A program made the translations under genes and the position numbers. A stretch of DNA of 64,000 nt from Flaccisagitta enflata. Taxonomy: Eukaryota > Chaetognatha > Sagittoidea > Aphragmophora. Shown here piece by piece: positions 14,041 to 27,120 of this stretch. The stretch spans positions 45,570,001-45,634,000 of the forward strand of contig OZ231126.1 in the NCBI GenBank assembly GCA_965153355.1, given 5' to 3'. Numbering within the stretch: position 1 is the first letter of the stretch; each line of letters begins with the position of its first letter. The notes beneath the pieces are model-generated. The model ran no database searches. It was not told the DNA's origin and saw only the letters and a list, made by a program, of their open reading frames with translations.

Positions 14041-14089
<49 letters not shown>

Positions 14090-14094
14090 GACAG
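14041..14094. repeat. (GA)n microsatellite
   Basis: GA array with ACAG interruptions at its right end. Confidence 0.97.
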
Positions 14095-17080
<2,986 letters not shown>

Positions 17081-17081
17081 A

Positions 17082-17312
<231 letters not shown>

Positions 17313-17314
17313 AA

Positions 17315-18190
17315 AAAAACAAATAAACAAAGAAAGAAAGAATGAAGCGTCTTGAAAATCAATTTGGTTCAATTTGAATCTCAAGGAATCTAAGAGGTCA
17401 GTGAAGGTTTCTTCTTCTCCTTTCCAAATAACTTTTCTTCTTTACTTTTTCTTTTTTTCAATTCTACTTCAATTTCTTTTTTGCTCTCTTTTTTCTCTCA
17501 GAATTTTCCATTCTTTTTTTTCTTCGCCGGTTTGAGTTTCGATGAAAATGGCGCCGGCGTTTCGCCAAAATGACGCCGCAGCACCGCAGAATAGCGATAT
17601 TGACGCCGCCGATTTACCGCCGCCGATTTGCCGCCGCCGATTTGCCACCGCGCCGATTTACCGCACTCGCTGCCTCGATGTTGCCGAAGGCGAACTACTT
17701 ATACTAGTAAGAGGATACCTAAAACTGCGCTGTCACTTAAAAAGGAAAATTTTGTTGAAATAGACTTCATTAAACAATTCTAAAAGTGTATGTTTGATAT
17801 AATACTAACCGGGTTCACTTTTTATACAAATTAGGCAATGATTACTAAACAGAAACTGGGTTTAAAAAATTGTTTGTTGCTGCGAACTTCCTTCTGAAGC
17901 TGTTAAGCTGCGCAGTAATTTTCATGCTTGTGCGCCATGTAAACATGCGATTGGTATATAGTAGAAGGGGAGCGCAGCAGAGAAAATATTTTTCAAAAAC
18001 AGCCTCAGATTGTATTTTGTATCTTCTATCATATGTGTGTGAACCTCGCAGACACAAACAAATTGAGACCCCATTCTGCAAGTTCAAAGTTGAGAGAATT
18101 TTTGGCAATTTCTACGGATTGCGTTTCTTGATTTTCATCGCTTTTTTTAACATTTCCTGATCGTCTGAGGTGTGTTCTGGTATGCCTCTT
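17315..18190. other. No firm gene; short GCCGCCGATTT repeat
   Basis: A GC-rich segment (17550-17670) carries about five near-tandem GCCGCCGATTTGCC-type units inside a 73-codon plus-strand frame (17542-17763). The protein is unrecognised and probably a chance frame over a minisatellite. The rest is AT-rich and non-coding. Confidence 0.45.
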
Positions 18191-18192
18191 CG

Positions 18193-18770
18193 TTTTTGGG
18201 CAGCGGCCCCAAAGGTCCGATGTCCTGTAGGACACAGGGGTGAATTTCCTTACGTCCGTCCGTACGTACGTCCGTCCGTACGTACGTACGTACGTCCCCC
18301 CCCCAGAGCTTCCCAAGCCTCTCAGGCCTCAAATCCAGCCTCTCAGGCCTAAAATCCAGCATCTCAAGCCTCAAATCTGGCCTCTCAGGCCTTAAATCTG
18401 GCCTCTCAGGCCTCAAATCCAGCCTTTCAGGCCTCAAATCCAGCCTCTCAGCCCTCAAATCCCACCTCTCAGGCCTCAAATCCAGCCTCTTGGGCCTCAA
18501 ATCCAGCCTTTTGGGCCTTAAACCCAGCCTCTCAGGCCTCAAATTCCCATGGACAAACAATTGAAAAAAATGCAAAATTTTCGATGAATATCACGGAAAA
18601 TTACCCCAAATATGCCCTCTCAGGACGTATGAAAATTCACCCCTGTGTCCTACAGGACATCGGCCCTTTGGGGCCGCTGCCCTGCTCTCACTCCACTTCT
18701 TCAGCTAATCACTCCAAGCAGGGCATCGGGTACCGCTGACCATGTGCGATCCTTGGATGACTTGTTATAC
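18193..18770 (-). mobile_element. M-family element, both modules present
   Basis: The left module GGGCAGCGGCCCCAAAGG with TCCTGTAGGACACAGGGG recurs inverted at about 18625-18682. Between them are (CGTA/CGTC)n, a C run and about 12 units like CTCTCAGGCCTCAAATCCAG. The 5' extension (GGGCATCGGGTACCGCTGACC and ATGTGCGATCC) follows at 18720-18755. The inverted modules would let a single strand fold back. Confidence 0.85.
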
Positions 18771-18963
18771 ATGAATATTGCTAAAAATGAGCAGACACCA
18801 GTTAAGCTATGTACATCAAACTCATTTTGGTTTAGAGAAAAGTCGGGTTTTCAACAATAGATTTCAAGAACTTGACAAGTTACGTGTCTGGTTACTACTT
18901 ATACACATGCCGCAACCACGTCCATGGTAAAACTCGCAGGGTGGTTTTAAACGCTTTCTAATG

Positions 18964-19106
18964 CAGTCAAATACCGCTCTAACGGATCACAGGGACCAAA
19001 AAATTTTATCTGTCATAGGCGGAATTCTATTATAACCAATTGAGATTTAGTATCTGTTACAGGCGGGATTCCGTTAAAAGCGGAGCCGTTGGAGCGAGTA
19101 CAACTG
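18964..19106. mobile_element. Small pogo/Tigger-like MITE
   Basis: The ends CAGTCAAATACCGCTCTAAC and (reverse complement of the right end) CAGTTGTACTCGCTCCAACG resemble the CAGT...CGCTNTAACGG termini known for pogo/Tigger-group elements. About 143 bp, no coding capacity. The expected TA duplication is not clear. Confidence 0.55.
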
Positions 19107-19706
19107 CACGACTAATCTGGGGTCGGTGGTTCATTTTGTGAAGGATCAACACTCCGTTTCAAAGTTTATGCTTTTCTTTTCAGGCTGGTAGAATTTTTTA
19201 GAAAAAACTACATATCATATAACTAGCAAGTATTTTCAGTGAATCACGACCACCTACAGACCTAAAAAGAAAATGAATTTATGGTAGATTTCGACCGAGT
19301 TAAACAGTTGATACAAACTTTATATCTACAATAACAACGATCAGGAAATTATGACGATACTGACAGAGTAGACTATTTACATTATCATTATCCATTTTTC
19401 TTCGCCATCCGGTCGCGTAGTTCAGTTGGAGGTTTTCGGCCGATGGATCTTCTTCACTGCCTCTCCGCCGGTTTTCCTCGCAGTTTTAGCGCCTGGTAAG
19501 TATTTTGCCGGAAAAATATTCAATGATTTACCGCTGCGGAATTCGCGCGCAACCGTGGCTGCATGTTATTAAAACATTAAGAAAAAAAATCACTGACCCA
19601 TGTTTTTTTTCTTTCTGATATGACTGTTAGAACCAGTTATCAAAGAGATACACAAGAATTGGATCAATCAAATCAGGGACGGGGATCTTAGAAAGACTCT
19701 TCCTAC

Positions 19707-20117
19707 CTTTTTTGTGATAGGTGGTTCACCAAATGCCTCGAGGACTCTATTGATGTCAATATTGTTCGGATTGAGATCCACTTCGGGTGGAATACTGGGT
19801 GGGGCAGTGCAGTCGTACAATGTGCAACCATTTTCATCTTGGCCAATCGCTACTGGCGCGGTTGGGGGATGACAATAGAATTTCTCCATCATCCATGCAT
19901 CATCCATGCATCCTTTGATACAGCCTCTGATCATGCAGTCACGTTCAGTTCTGCCTTGGAGTCTGTAGACATAGCCAACGGGACATCTGATGGTGGGTGG
20001 ACCCGCACAGCCAGGTCTGAGAGCCTCTGGATCTTCGGTAATCCATTCCTCCGGCCACTCATACTTGACCTCTTCCTCTTCCTCTTCCTCACCCTCTTCC
20101 TCTTCAAAATGAATTTC
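19707..20117 (-). CDS. Exon E2, copy A, of an unrecognised Cys-rich acidic protein
   Basis: A 411-nt phase-0 internal exon (137 codons). On the minus strand it is preceded by a pyrimidine-rich CCTTTCAG acceptor and followed by a GTAGGAAG donor. Residues 3-17 are almost all Glu/Gly, followed by a Trp/Glu stretch. Then comes an eight-cysteine region with the pattern CAGPPTIRC, DCMIRGCIKGC, FYC and NGCTLYDC, followed by a Pro/Asn-rich tail ending in GEPPITKK. I do not recognise the Cys module. Secreted or matrix proteins often look like this, but that is inference. The exon is a near-copy of the one at 20869-21267, differing by a 4-codon length change (DDAWM region) and several replacements. First and last exons of the gene were not found. 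Confidence 0.75.
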
Positions 20118-20309
20118 CTGAAAGGTGTTTATGTTTATCATACTCATTTATCAAAATGATATGGAATTATGCCCACATTGGACACTCTGAATCACTCTTT
20201 GGCTATATCTGTTGGCTAGTGTCTTTGTCCGTCTGTTTGTGTGTGATACAGAAATAGTAAGATTGGACTTATAATTTGAATAATTAACTCAAAAGCCAAT
20301 CCAACTCAC

Positions 20310-20405
20310 CTTTTTAAGGATCGGAATCTCAGACAAGGCTTCAAGGCTGCTGTCAAAGTCAATTTTGGGTATGCTTAGTGGGACCTCAGGTACAGCACGC
20401 AGTTC
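20310..20405 (-). CDS. Exon E1, copy A, of the same gene
   Basis: A 96-nt phase-0 exon (32 codons) between a TTCTTACCAG acceptor and a GTGAGTTGG donor, encoding ELRAVPEVPLSIPKIDFDSS and then LEALSEIPILKK. It lies 192 bp upstream of E2 copy A in the transcribed direction. The E1 at 21460-21555 encodes the same peptide and differs by one synonymous base. The conservation of both splice sites and frame in the two copies is the main evidence that this is a real exon. Confidence 0.75.
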
Positions 20406-20499
20406 CTGGTAAGAATTTTTTGTGGGTCAATAAGATTTCAGAAAATGCTCCTTTGTACAAATTATAGCTCGTCAAATCTAATTAGTTTGTATAATTAAC

Positions 20500-20700
20500 T
20501 TAAGTGACCTGATATTACTTAATATGACTTAAAATGACTTAGAATCATTAAGAGTGACTTAGAATGACTTAAAATGACTTAGAATGACTTGGAATGACTT
20601 AGAATGACTTCTAATGGCATTTGGGCAGGAGCTGTGAGTCCAAGAAAGTTAAAATCGCTGAAAAAGTACAGTACGATGGGAGCAAAGACGACCTAGACTG
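20500..20700 (+). mobile_element. Decayed H1 element in intron, copy A
   Basis: The (AGAATGACTT)n run followed by GCATTTGGGCAGGAGCTGTG, an AAAATC block and AAAAAGTACAGT parallels the interior of better H1 copies (for example 22108-22170). Stem-loop and ACCG tract are gone. Confidence 0.55.
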
Positions 20701-20868
20701 GAGGATAGATTTTAGGTATTTTAATTTCATTTGATTTATAAAGGAAATTGAGATCTATGCTAATTAAAGGTTGTTTGAATATGTTAGTTTTTCTCATTTT
20801 TCAACTTGTGACTTGACTTCATCGGAACTTCAAATCAGGGACGGGGATCTTAGATAGACTCTTCCTAC

Positions 20869-21267
20869 CTTTTTTGTGATAGGTGGTTCACCATATGCCT
20901 CGAGGACTCTATTGATGTCAATATTGTTCGGATTGAGATCCATTTCGGGTGGAATGCTGGGTGGGGCAGTGCAGTCGTACAATGTACAACCATTTTCATC
21001 TTGGCCAATCGCTACTGGCGCGGTTCGGGGAGGACAATAGAATTTCTCCAAATTCATGCATCCTTTGATACAGCCTGTGATCATGCAGTCACGTTCAGTT
21101 CTGCCTTGGAGTCTGTAGACATAGCCAACGGGACATCTGATGGTGTGTGGACCCGCACAGTTAGGTCTGAGAGCCTCTGGATCTTCGGTAATCCATTCCT
21201 CCTGCCACTCATACTTGACCTCTTCCTCTTCCTCTTCCTCACCCTCTTCCTCTTCAAAATGAATTTC
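20869..21267 (-). CDS. Exon E2, copy B, of the same gene
   Basis: A 399-nt phase-0 exon (133 codons) with the same acceptor (CCTTTCAG) and donor (GTAGGAAG) as copy A. The acidic N-terminal run and all eight cysteines are kept. By eye the differences from copy A are P-to-Q, G-to-N, P-to-H, R-to-T, H-to-P, P-to-R, V-to-M and F-to-Y plus the 4-codon gap, against two silent changes. Splicing E1B-E2B-E1A-E2A stays in frame throughout, giving an internal protein repeat of about 165-169 residues. Confidence 0.75.
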
Positions 21268-21459
21268 CTGAAAGGTGTTTATGTTTATCATACTCATTTA
21301 TCAAAATGATATGGAATTATGCCCACATTGGACACTCTGAATCACTCTTTGGCTATATCTGTTGGCTAGTGTCTTTGTCCGTCTGTTTGTGTGTGATACA
21401 GAAATAGTAAGATTCGACTTATAATTTGAATAATTAACTCCAAAGCCAATCCAACTCAC

Positions 21460-21555
21460 CTTTTTAAGGATCGGAATCTCAGACAAGGCTTCAAGGCTGC
21501 TGTCAAAGTCAATTTTGGGTATGCTTAGTGGGACCTCAGGTACAGCACGAAGTTC
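21460..21555 (-). CDS. Exon E1, copy B, of the same gene
   Basis: A 96-nt phase-0 exon, same peptide as copy A with one synonymous CTT/CTG difference. It is the most upstream exon identified for this gene. The sequence further upstream in the transcribed direction (higher coordinates) enters repeats and no third E1/E2 pair is visible. Confidence 0.72.
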
Positions 21556-21649
21556 CTGGTAAGAATTTTTTGTGGGTCAAAAAGGTTTCAGAAAATGCTC
21601 CTTTGTACAAATCATAGCTCGTCAAATCAAATCAGTTCGTATAATTAAC

Positions 21650-21850
21650 TTAAGTGACCTGATATTACTTAATATGACTTAAAATGACTTAGAATGATTA
21701 AGAGTGACTTAGAATGACTTAAAATGACTTAGAATGACTTGGAATGACTTAGAATGACTTATAATGGCATTTGGGCAGGAGCTCTGAGTCCAAGGAAGTT
21801 AAAATCGCTGAAAAAGTACAGTACAATGGGAGCAAAGACGACCTAGTCTG
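21650..21850 (+). mobile_element. Decayed H1 element in intron, copy B
   Basis: Counterpart of 20500-20700 within the second duplication copy, with the same decay state. Confidence 0.55.
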
Positions 21851-22044
21851 GAGGATAGATTTTAGGTATTTTAAATCTATTTGATTTATAAAGGAAATTG
21901 AGATCTATGCTAATTAAAGGTTGCTTGAATATGTTAGCTTTCCTCATTCTTCAACTTGTGACTTGACTTCATCAGAACTTCATTTTTCAACATTTTGACC
22001 TAGCCTATCTGATTAGGCAAAAAATCTTATATAATGTTTAAAAA

Positions 22045-22225
22045 AGGGCCAGATACACGGCTACCGAAGTAGCATGCGGGCGGGCAGGGGGCATATTTGA
22101 GGTCACCAGGCCATTTGGGCTGGAGCAGTGAGGTCAAAGAAATAAAATCATAAAAAAAGTAAAGTGTGACCGACCGACCAACCAACCTACCAACCAACGG
22201 ACAAAGCAGGTTGTAGAGTTGACTA
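22045..22225 (+). mobile_element. H1 hairpin element, 3' stem decayed
   Basis: GGGCCAGATACACGGCTACC, GCATGCGGGCGGGCAGGGGG, CATTTGGGCTGGAGCAGTGA, AAAAAGTAAAGTGTGACC, an (ACCG/ACCA) tract, ACAAAGCAGGTTGTAGAGT, then only TGACTAAAAA where the stem-loop should be. Confidence 0.78.
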
Positions 22226-22585
22226 AAAATCAGCTAAATTGGAATATTTTCACAGGTTCTACAGCTATTTGAAAAAAAAAAATTATGTAAATTGGTACCC
22301 AGGCAATGCTTAAAATAGGCATAAACCTGTAAAAATGGTCCAATTGAACTAATTCTTTTTTTCTGAATTATATAAAATCTTCTGCCCGATCTGATGAGCT
22401 AGGTTAAAACATTGAGAAATGACGTCTTGATGAAGTCAAGTTGCAAGTTGAAAAATAAGAGAAGCCAATTCATTCAAGCAATAGAGCAATATTTAATTAG
22501 CATAGATCTCAACTTTTTAATACTTCAAATGAAATTAAGATACTTAAACTCTATCCTCCAGCCTAGGTTGTCTTTACTCCTATCT

Positions 22586-24807
22586 TACTTTAAATAGTCG
22601 CAAAAGGGTTAGATGATCAGCGGTACACATTGCCCATATGTAAGTATATGTATATATGTGATGGTAAGAGGGGCAGCAGCACCGAAGGGGCTGATGACCT
22701 ATGCTCAGTAAGTTTTGAGGATCAAGGTTCGAAAGTGAGCATCAACAATGAGATTTGAGCCTTGAGGCTGTGATTTGAGCCTCAAGGCTGTGATTTGAGC
22801 CTTGAGGCTGGAATTTGGGGCTTGAGTTTAGGATTTGAGCCTTGAGGTTGGGATGTGAGCCTCAAGGCTGGAAAGTTAGCCTCGAGGCTGGAATTGTTCA
22901 AAACATTGTATCCGTGACATCTTTAGTGAAAGATGGTTAGTGGTACCCATTGCCCCTGATATCATGCATTAATCTATTTTTCATATCAGATTCAAACTTG
23001 GTGTTAAAGGGATAAAGTAAGGGAGGTTGATGATTGAGATTTAAGGTAATGATCATAGGTCAGCAGGCCCCGAAAGCTCTGATGACCTATGAAAATTCAG
23101 GTCATATGCCTAACAGGTCACCCAAGGGCAACATGTGGTCAGCGATACCCATTGCCCTGCATTGCATGATTTTGAATTGGAGTAAGAGGAAGCAGGGCAG
23201 CGGCTCCAAAGGGGACGAAGTCCTGTAGAACACAGGGGGACTTTTGTTCGTCCGTCCGTCCATCGGTCCCCCCTAGGCTCTCACAAGCCTGACATCTGCC
23301 CTTTCAGGCCTGAAATCTACCCTCTCAAGTTTGAAATCTGCCCTCTAAGGCTTTGAATCTGAGAGGGCAGATTTCAGGCCTGGGAGGGCAGATTTCAGGC
23401 CTGAAAGGTCAGATTTCAGGCCTGAAAGGGCAGATTTCAGGCCTGAGAGGGCAGATTTCAGACCTGAGAGGGCAGATTTCAGGCCTGAGAGGGCTGATTT
23501 TAGGCCTGAGAGGATAGATTTAAGGGCTGAGATGCCAGATTTCAGGCCTGAGAGGGCAGATTTCAGGCCTGAGAGGACAGATTTTGGGCCTTAGAGGGCA
23601 GATTTGAGGCCTGAGAGGGCAGATTTCGAACCTGAGAGGGCAGATTTAAGGCTTGAGAGGGCAGATTCAAGGCCTGAGAGGGCAGATTTCAGGCCTGAGA
23701 GGGTGAACATCAGGTCTGAGAGGGCCTGGGGGGGGGGGGACAAACGCACGGAGGGACGGACAAACAAAAGTCCCCCTGTGTTCTACAGGACTTAGTCCCC
23801 TTCGGAGCCGCTGCCCAAAAGCTAGGATCTGAGCGTCAAGGCTGTTGTTTGGGCCCCAAGGCTGGATTTTGAGCCTCAAAATCGGGATTTTGGTCTCAGA
23901 GTCAGGATTTTGACCTCAAAATTGGGATTTGAGCCTCAGTGCCGGGATTTGGGCCTCAAGGCTAGAATTTGGGCCCCAAGGCTGGGTTTAAGGCTGGGAT
24001 TGGAGCCTCAGAATTGGGATTTTCGCCTCAGAGTAAAGGTTTTACTATTTGGGGTTTGGGCCTCAACGCTGGGTTTTGAGCCTCGAGGCTAGAGTTTGGG
24101 CCTCAAGACTAGAATTTGGGCCTCAAAGCTAAAACTTGGACCTTGAGGCTGGGATTTGAGCCTCAAAGCTTGGATTTTGGCCTCAAGGTAAAAATTAGCC
24201 TCAAGGCTAGAATTTGGGCCTCAAGGCTAGAATTTAGGCCTCAAAGTTAGAACTTGGGCCTGGGGCCTGGGCCTTGAAGCTTGAGTGATGGGACTTGAGC
24301 CTTGGGGCTGTGAATGGAGTCTTAAGGCTTGGATTTGAACCTTTGGGCTGGGGTAGGGGTCAGCAGGCTAGGCTTGGTCAGCAGGCCCCAAAGGACCCGA
24401 TGACACAAATCCCAGTCTAAAGATTCAAATCCTAGCCCCAAGACTCAAATCCCAGTGTTGTGCCTCTAGGCTTGAGCTTGAACTTGGGCCTGGAGGCTGG
24501 GATTTGGGCCTGGAGGCTGGGGTTTTGGTCTCAAGGCCGGGATGTGGGCCTTGAGGCTGGGATTGGGCCTCAAGGCTTAAATTTGAGCCTCAAGGTTGGA
24601 AATTAGGCCTTGAGGCTGGGATTTGAGCCTCAAGGCTAGGAAGCCTAGGATATGGGTCTTGAGGCTGGGATTGGGGCTTCAATGCTGGGATATGGGTCTC
24701 GAGGCGGGGGGGGGGGGGGCAACAAAGAAGAAGAAGGAGGAGGAGAAATTTCTGCTTATGTGAAAGCATACGTCATCGGCCCCTTCGGGGTCGCTGCCCA
24801 AAAAGGG
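22586..24807 (+). mobile_element. M-family element (CTCAAGGCT subtype) with nested M copy
   Basis: The 5' end AAATAGTCGCAAAAGGGTTAG with GATCAGCGGTACACATTGCC leads to the module GGGGCTGATGACCTATGC. The body consists of dozens of 20-bp units like GGGATTTGAGCCTCAAGGCT (about 22740-22900 and 23820-24690). The inverted 3' module (CATCGGCCCCTTCGGGG and TCGCTGCCCAAAAA) lies at 24770-24807. A second, different-subtype M element (23125-23822) sits inside the body. Confidence 0.75.
23125..23822 (+). mobile_element. M-family fold-back element, AACACAGG subtype
   Basis: 5' block GGTCAGCGATACCCATTGCC. The left module GCAGGGCAGCGGCTCCAAAG, GGACGAAGTCCTGTAGAACA and CAGGGGGACTTTTG continues to a GTCCGTCC tract. 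The right module (23735-23820) is its near-perfect inverse. The core 20-bp units also flip orientation near 23358: CTGAAATCTGCCCTCTCA before, GAGAGGGCAGATTTCAGGCC after. The whole element is therefore one long hairpin. Confidence 0.88.
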
Positions 24808-24945
24808 ACCAACCGACCGACCAGCCGACCAACCGACCAACCGACCAACCGACCAACCGACCAACCGACCAACCGACCAACCGACCAACCGACCAACCAA
24901 CCGACAAAGCGGGGTGTAGAGTCGCGTAGCACGCAGCTAGAGAGA
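24808..24945 (+). mobile_element. H1 3' fragment with long (ACCAACCG)n
   Basis: An ACCGACC/AACCG tract of about 95 bp is followed by ACAAAGCGGGGTGTAGAGTC and a partly decayed stem-loop. It abuts the 3' end of the preceding M element directly. Confidence 0.78.
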
Positions 24946-25004
24946 AAGGCTTACATTTGTTACAATATGCAAACGCATGTGAACAGTAAGTTTAATAGAG
25001 GACA

Positions 25005-25195
25005 ACACAAGGCTGGATATACAGGTTAGCCAAGTCGCGTGCGGGTGGGCAGGGGCAGTGATATTAAAGATTAACCAAGCAATTGGGCAGGAGCAGTGAT
25101 GCAAAAACAGCCCATAAACATAGAATAGGTGTCACCGGCCAACTTACCGATGGACATATCGGGTTATATAGTCGCTTGCATGTGACCAATTTTTT
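25005..25195 (+). mobile_element. H1 hairpin element
   Basis: CAAGGCTGGATATACAGGTT, AAGTCGCGTGCGGGTGGGCA, two GCAGGGGCAGTGAT-like blocks, ACCGGCCAACTTACCGATGG, then TATAGTCGCTTGCATGTGAC as a decayed stem-loop. Confidence 0.75.
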
Positions 25196-25199
25196 TTTT

Positions 25200-25840
25200 A
25201 CTTTTAACCAGACCCATCAATTCATAGTTTTACCCTCTCAGCAAAATGACCAAATGCTTCCAAGACGGAACGTAGGTCAGTGCGAAGTACCGCGCTTTGG
25301 GCGCCAACGCCGAGCAAAACCAAAATGAAAAGAGACGCATACATTTTGAGCTGCGCGAGATGTTTGACGCACGTTTAGACATACAGATGTGTACCGTGAA
25401 TGTCTGATAGCCAAGACTACATTTCGCTTTTATACCAAATCTCAATACGAATAGGTTCCCGTGTTTGCTCGAGGAAATGATTAGGATTCATTTCGCGGTT
25501 AAATGCCGGCTATTTAGCAGAATTCGTTGATCCAAGGATATGAGACATCTAATGTGATTTTGGTTTTTTCGCTTTGTTTACTTGGTAACTTCATCCGTAG
25601 AAGTTATTTTGACCAACTGATCGCCGAAGAGTAATTTTTTTTCTTAGACTGGAAAAGAAAATTTGTGCATTCGTTGAGAGGCTGATCCGACGCTCAAATA
25701 GAGGCGGCCGGCCCCAATTTTCGCGTTGTTAAGTCAATAAAATGCAACAAAAAATACAAGACTGTTTGACCATTTCAATTCTTTGCATACAAAGGGTTAT
25801 CGTTGATACCACAACTAATGTTGCTCTCCAGCTTTTTTTC
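25200..25840. other. No gene recognised
   Basis: Non-repetitive DNA. Small overlapping frames at 25083-25445 have no recognisable domain. Confidence 0.45.
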
Positions 25841-26636
25841 TTATTCTTTTTGGGCAGCGGCTCCAAAGGGGTTGAAGTCCTGTAGAACACAGGGAGAATC
25901 TGTCCGTATGTACGTACAAACATATGTCCGTCCGTCTGCCCGTCCCCCCCCCCCCCGCCGCCCCTTCCTCAGGGCTTCGTCTCCTTTGGGGCCTATTCTG
26001 ACCCAAATTCTGCTAAATAGCTCAAATCCAAGCAATATGGCCCAAATCTAAGCAAAATGACCCAAATCCAAGCAAAATGGCCCAATTCTAGCCAGAAAAC
26101 TCAATTACTATCTTTGCCAAAAGAAACGCGACACCCTAGCAATGATATGATTTATTGACCATACTCCTACAAAATTAAGTAACTGAGAGAGTTTGGAGGT
26201 CAAGTAAGTTATTTTCATAAGAAATAAACGAGACTGTGAGTCTAAGATGCAATTTATATCGCATTTCTTCATTAACAGAGGCGATAACCTTTTCTCATTT
26301 GTCCACAATTTTTGCAAGCCTATGATTTTTTAAAAAGGTTTACTCTTTTGCTTGCCATTTCTAAACGGCTTGAGCTACAGAATCCAGATTGCGCCCACCT
26401 TTTAGATTTTTTAATGTAGATTAATTTGCTTTTTTGGAAAAAGTATCTAGCTTCTCCAGAAGCTAAGATAACAAAAGTTGAAGTCATATGAAATTTGATC
26501 TATTCTTTTATTTCACAATTTTTTATCAATTCTGAAAATGACTATTTTCCTTCTTCTGCTTGCCATTTTTAAACACTTTAAGATACAGTGACCAGATTGG
26601 ACTCATTTTGTAGATCTTTAGAAGAAGAATAATTCC

Positions 26637-27120
26637 TTTTTGGGCAGCGGCCCCAAAGGGGCCAATGACCTATGCTCTCATATATGCAGAAATTTCTCCT
26701 TCTCCTTCCTCTTCTTTGTACCCCCCCCCTCGAGGCCCAATTCATAGCCTCGAGGCTCAAATCCCAGCCCCGAGGCTCAAATCCCAGCCTCAAGGCTCAA
26801 ATCTCAGCCTCGAAGCTCAAATCCCAGCCTTGAAGCTCAAATCCCAGCCTTGAAGCTCAAATCCCAGCCTCAAAGCTCAAATCCCAGCCTTGAAGCTCAA
26901 ATCCCAGTCTTGAAGCTCAAATCCCAGCCTCCAGGCTCAAATCCCAGCCTCCAGACTCAAATCCCAGCCTCCAGGCCCTAATCCCAGCTTTGAGGCTTAA
27001 ACAAAATCAGCATAGGTCATCGGCCCCTTCGGGGCCGCTACCCCACTAACTTCTAACCACCCACATACACTCATATACGGGCAACGGGTACCGCTGACCA
27101 TCTAACGCTTTTGCGACTAT
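26637..27120 (-). mobile_element. Complete M element (CTCAAATCCCAG subtype)
   Basis: The left module GGGCAGCGGCCCCAAAGGGG and CCAATGACCTATGC, a TTCTCCTTCTCC tract, a C run and about 14 units like GGCTCAAATCCCAGCCTCGA lead to the inverted module GCATAGGTCATCGGCCCCTT and CGGGGCCGC. The 5' end is GGTACCGCTGACCATCTAAC and CTTTTGCGACTA. Both termini intact; a good type copy. Confidence 0.88.

Larger units (their letters stand above)
19668..21978. repeat. Tandem segmental duplication (~1.15 kb x2)
   Basis: Two direct copies, about 19668-20831 and 20832-21978, each hold E1, E2, both flanking introns and a (AGAATGACTT)n 10-bp minisatellite. A fixed offset of 1150 bp holds upstream of the 12-bp E2 indel and 1162 bp below it. 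The junction CAAATCAGGGACGGGG is shared by both copies. Confidence 0.9.

Noticed and set aside
19420-19510. Plus-strand segment ending GCGCCTG/GTAAGTATTT
   Set aside because: A good donor consensus but no definable exon start or conserved frame. A single GTAAGT is weak evidence.
19839-21309. Plus-strand frames of 106 and 102 codons opposite the E2 exons
   Set aside because: Antisense shadows. The minus-strand frames have paired conserved splice sites and matching phases; these do not.
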